A program made the translations under genes and the position numbers. From Candidatus Omnitrophota bacterium (GTDB taxonomy: Bacteria; Omnitrophota; Gorgyraeia; JABMQH01), in the NCBI GenBank assembly GCA_026387595.1, contig JAPLLL010000112.1, positions 4,640 through 11,406 of the forward strand: DNA of 6,767 nucleotides. Reading direction: 5' to 3'. Under the pieces are notes generated by a model, which saw nothing but the letters and a program-made list of their open reading frames with translations, did not search any database and was not told the DNA's origin. Below are positions 5,299 to 6,767 of this stretch, piece after piece (position 1 is the stretch's first letter; the number at the start of each line of letters is the position of its first letter).

Positions 5299-5321
5299 AG
5301 CCGGTCGATATATTTGCCGAG

Positions 5322-6470
5322 ATGCGCAAACGGCACATGTGGGTCCCGATCATAAGTTTCGGAGGCCTGAAGCATTTCAATCAATACACCGGTAAAAACT
5401 ACACCGTAAAGGACGTTGCTACAAACCCGCAGAAACAGTTTGAGGTGGTCACGTTCATGCAAGACACGCTGCGGCTGGACGTGGTCTTTACAATGATGGA
5501 ATTGTCGTGCACGCCGGAAGCGGTATCAAGGGCCAATCGGGTTGTCGGCGCGCTTCCGATAGAATCAGTATTTCAGGAAAAGCACGTTGACCAGAAAGGT
5601 GTCTTGTTCGGCCCAGGGTTTGAGTTTACTAAAGAAAATATAGCGAAACTGCGGTATCCCGATATCAACCGATATGATCTGGATATCGAGCAGCACGGCA
5701 GGAGCCATGTATTTATTGAAACCATGGCAAAGCTGTGGCGTAAATACCGGAACACGAAAGTCGGAAAAATCGGCTATGCGATAGGTCCGTTCACTTTAGC
5801 GGCCAGGCTGCTCGGAGAAGAGGAAGCGACATTGACAATGCAGGATGACCCGGAGACTTTTGGTAAATTCATGGAATATTGCACGGAGGTTTCAATACGG
5901 CAGGCCTGTGCGCTCGCGGAAGCAGGGGCGGACGCGGTCATTATACTGGACCCGTCAACAGCGCTACAGACGCCGGCGTATTACCGCGACAATATCGTGA
6001 TACCGGTCAATAAAATCTCAGCTGCGTTGCACGAGAAAAGCGTTGCGGTAATATTTCACGGCTGCGGCGATTCAACGCCGTTCCTTGAGCAGATGACAGG
6101 ATTGAATGTCGACGCGTTCAGCATCGATGAGGTCGTGGACATGAGGCGCGCGTACGATGTCTTGACCAAAAACGGCGCCTATCTTATCGGCAATATCATG
6201 GCATCTCAGCTTGCGCAAAAGACTCCGGCTCAACTCGCAGAGGAGACGCGCAGTATTCTCAGGGAATTTGGGGACAAACCGAACTTTGTATTAGGTATCA
6301 CGTGCGAGATGCCTTACGATACGCCGATTCTAAGTATATTAGCCATAACAGACGCCGTTATCACCCACGCGATGGAACAACTTGATGGGCAACCTGACGC
6401 CGAAGACAGCATTATGTCCTCGGTGCTGCGACCGCAATCAGTGGAGGAGCTAGTTTGCGTTAGCAATTAA
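5322..6470 (+). CDS. Uroporphyrinogen decarboxylase-fold methyltransferase, MtaA/MtbA-like (corrinoid-dependent type)
   Basis: 382 residues, a full-length UroD-fold TIM barrel. Family landmarks are IGPFTLAARLLG at 154-165, EAGADAVIILDPST at 200-213, DAFSIDEVVD at 264-273 and LIGNIMAS at 288-295. FHGCG at 245-249 gives H246-x-C248, and ITCEMPYDTP at 326-335 gives C328. Together these reproduce the H-x-C-x(n)-C zinc site of methylcobamide:thiol methyltransferases (MtaA, MtbA). The HemE substrate-binding N-terminal motif (MRQAGR-like) is absent, so this is not the haem enzyme. The expected role is methyl transfer between a methyl-corrinoid protein and a thiol or other acceptor in the cytoplasm; acceptor and corrinoid partner are not encoded in the window. 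The ATG at 5322 is the first in-frame start codon; the frame is open back to 5187 but has no ATG, GTG or TTG. No Shine-Dalgarno precedes it. ATG at 5337 is an alternative. Confidence 0.88.
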   Translation: MRKRHMWVPIISFGGLKHFNQYTGKNYTVKDVATNPQKQFEVVTFMQDTLRLDVVFTMMELSCTPEAVSRANRVVGALPIESVFQEKHVDQKGVLFGPGFEFTKENIAKLRYPDINRYDLDIEQHGRSHVFIETMAKLWRKYRNTKVGKIGYAIGPFTLAARLLGEEEATLTMQDDPETFGKFMEYCTEVSIRQACALAEAGADAVIILDPSTALQTPAYYRDNIVIPVNKISAALHEKSVAVIFHGCGDSTPFLEQMTGLNVDAFSIDEVVDMRRAYDVLTKNGAYLIGNIMASQLAQKTPAQLAEETRSILREFGDKPNFVLGITCEMPYDTPILSILAITDAVITHAMEQLDGQPDAEDSIMSSVLRPQSVEELVCVSN

Positions 6471-6489
6471 AAAAGGTAGTTTGTTTTAC

Positions 6490-6517
6490 TTGACATACGA
6501 CGATTATATGGTATACT
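6490..6517 (+). promoter_or_regulatory. Strong promoter of the secreted-protein gene
   Basis: TTGACA (6490-6495), 16-bp spacer, TATACT (6512-6517) with TGG immediately before the -10 (extended -10). It starts only 20 bp after the methyltransferase stop, with no hairpin terminator between, so read-through may add to expression. The leader is about 55 nt and includes a weak stem, gtgat (6532-6536) / atcac (6560-6564), just before the ribosome binding site. Confidence 0.8.
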
Positions 6518-6579
6518 ATTAACCGATAATAGTGATTAAGAACCCAACCCTTAGTTTTGATCACAAGGAGAAAAATAAG

Positions 6580-6767
6580 ATGAAAAAATGTGTTTCGCTT
6601 GTCACGATAGCGGCGTTTTTATTTTCAAACACGGCGTTCGCGTTTCAGGACACTTATAACCTGAGGGCGATGTCTTTTGCGGACAGGGCCGGGCAATATG
6701 TATTTGACGCTGCCCTGGCGCAAAGATTCCCCGGGGTAGTGTTTCTCGGGCCCGTGACCATAAAGGG
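6580..6767 (+). CDS. Secreted protein of unknown function, N-terminal fragment
   Basis: The ATG at 6580 is preceded by AAGGAG with 9-nt spacing. The first 62 residues are visible; the gene continues past the window end. Residues 1-21 form a classical Sec signal peptide: MKK basic start, hydrophobic core VSLVTIAAFLF, and cleavage motif AFA at 19-21. C4 lies before the core and is not a lipobox cysteine. The mature start FQDTYNLRAMSFADRAGQYV is followed by a segment ending VVFLGPVTIKG. I recognise no domain in this short piece. It has its own strong promoter, so high or independently regulated expression of an exported protein is likely. It could be the start of a much larger extracytoplasmic protein; size cannot be judged here. 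Confidence 0.82.
   Translation, partial: MKKCVSLVTIAAFLFSNTAFAFQDTYNLRAMSFADRAGQYVFDAALAQRFPGVVFLGPVTIK

Larger units (their letters stand above)
5006..5321. other. Intergenic region between the sigma and methyltransferase genes
   Basis: 316 bp between divergent genes. It holds the minus-strand sigma promoter (5012-5040), a pair of short palindromes (5064-5101), a plus-strand promoter (5136-5163) and then a long leader before the methyltransferase ATG. The leader contains an ATG-initiated 31-codon ORF at 5203-5298 without a ribosome binding site, and a 6-bp stem cgaccg (5260-5265) / cggtcg (5302-5307). The first 190 bp are AT-rich; from 5240 the composition resembles coding DNA. No tRNA or recognisable riboswitch was seen. 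Confidence 0.6.

Noticed and set aside
5170..5321. Cobalamin riboswitch in the methyltransferase leader
   Set aside because: Expected on functional grounds, but no B12-box-like GCCACTG and no multi-stem architecture is visible; only one 6-bp stem was found.
5247..5462. 71-codon minus-strand ORF at the methyltransferase start
   Set aside because: It is antisense to the conserved UroD-fold coding sequence, with no supporting signals.
5322..6470. Annotation as haem-biosynthesis HemE
   Set aside because: The HemE N-terminal substrate motif is missing, while the H-x-C...C zinc ligands of methylcobamide methyltransferases are present.

Overview
The window looks like a chromosomal segment of an uncultivated, probably Gram-negative bacterium with moderate GC content. 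The gene mix (a TMTC-type membrane protein with TPRs, a SpoVG-family protein, a corrinoid-type methyltransferase, a secreted protein reading DTYNLRAMS after its signal peptide) and the small palindromic repeats would fit a PVC-related candidate phylum such as Omnitrophota. That is a low-confidence guess from general impression, because no rRNA or lineage marker is present.

Layout. Bases 1-1442 (+) hold the 3' part of a polytopic membrane protein with C-terminal TPR repeats, cut by the window start. It converges with, and overlaps by 12 bp, a five-gene block on the minus strand. In transcription order that block is an ECF-like sigma factor (5005-4343), a zinc-finger membrane anti-sigma-like protein (4350-3844, 8-bp overlap with the sigma gene), a SpoVG-family protein (3681-3418), a YraN/UPF0102 nuclease-like protein (3361-2993) and a ComM/YifB AAA+ ATPase (2963-1431). 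Diverging from the sigma gene, after a 316-bp intergenic region, is a zinc-type uroporphyrinogen-decarboxylase/MtaA-like methyltransferase (5322-6470, +). It is followed by its own strong-looking promoter and the start of a secreted protein (6580-6767, +, cut by the window end).

How the genes may work together. The sigma/anti-sigma pair is very probably a regulatory module, with membrane signal input and transcriptional output. YraN and ComM form a familiar DNA-processing/natural-transformation neighbourhood. SpoVG sits between these two groups.

The most interesting part is non-coding. A 98-bp near-perfect palindrome (3698-3795) lies between the anti-sigma and spoVG genes. It is flanked by direct copies of the Shine-Dalgarno heptamer AGGAGGT (minus strand), as if an element had inserted into the spoVG ribosome binding site and duplicated it. 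Just upstream of the distal copy is a 16-bp sequence that is also present exactly at the sigma/anti-sigma junction, again right next to a Shine-Dalgarno sequence. The sigma gene has a near-consensus promoter placed so that its mRNA should be leaderless, with a perfect palindrome in the spacer. All three promoters I can recognise share an extended -10 of the form ATGGTATnnT followed closely by TTAA.
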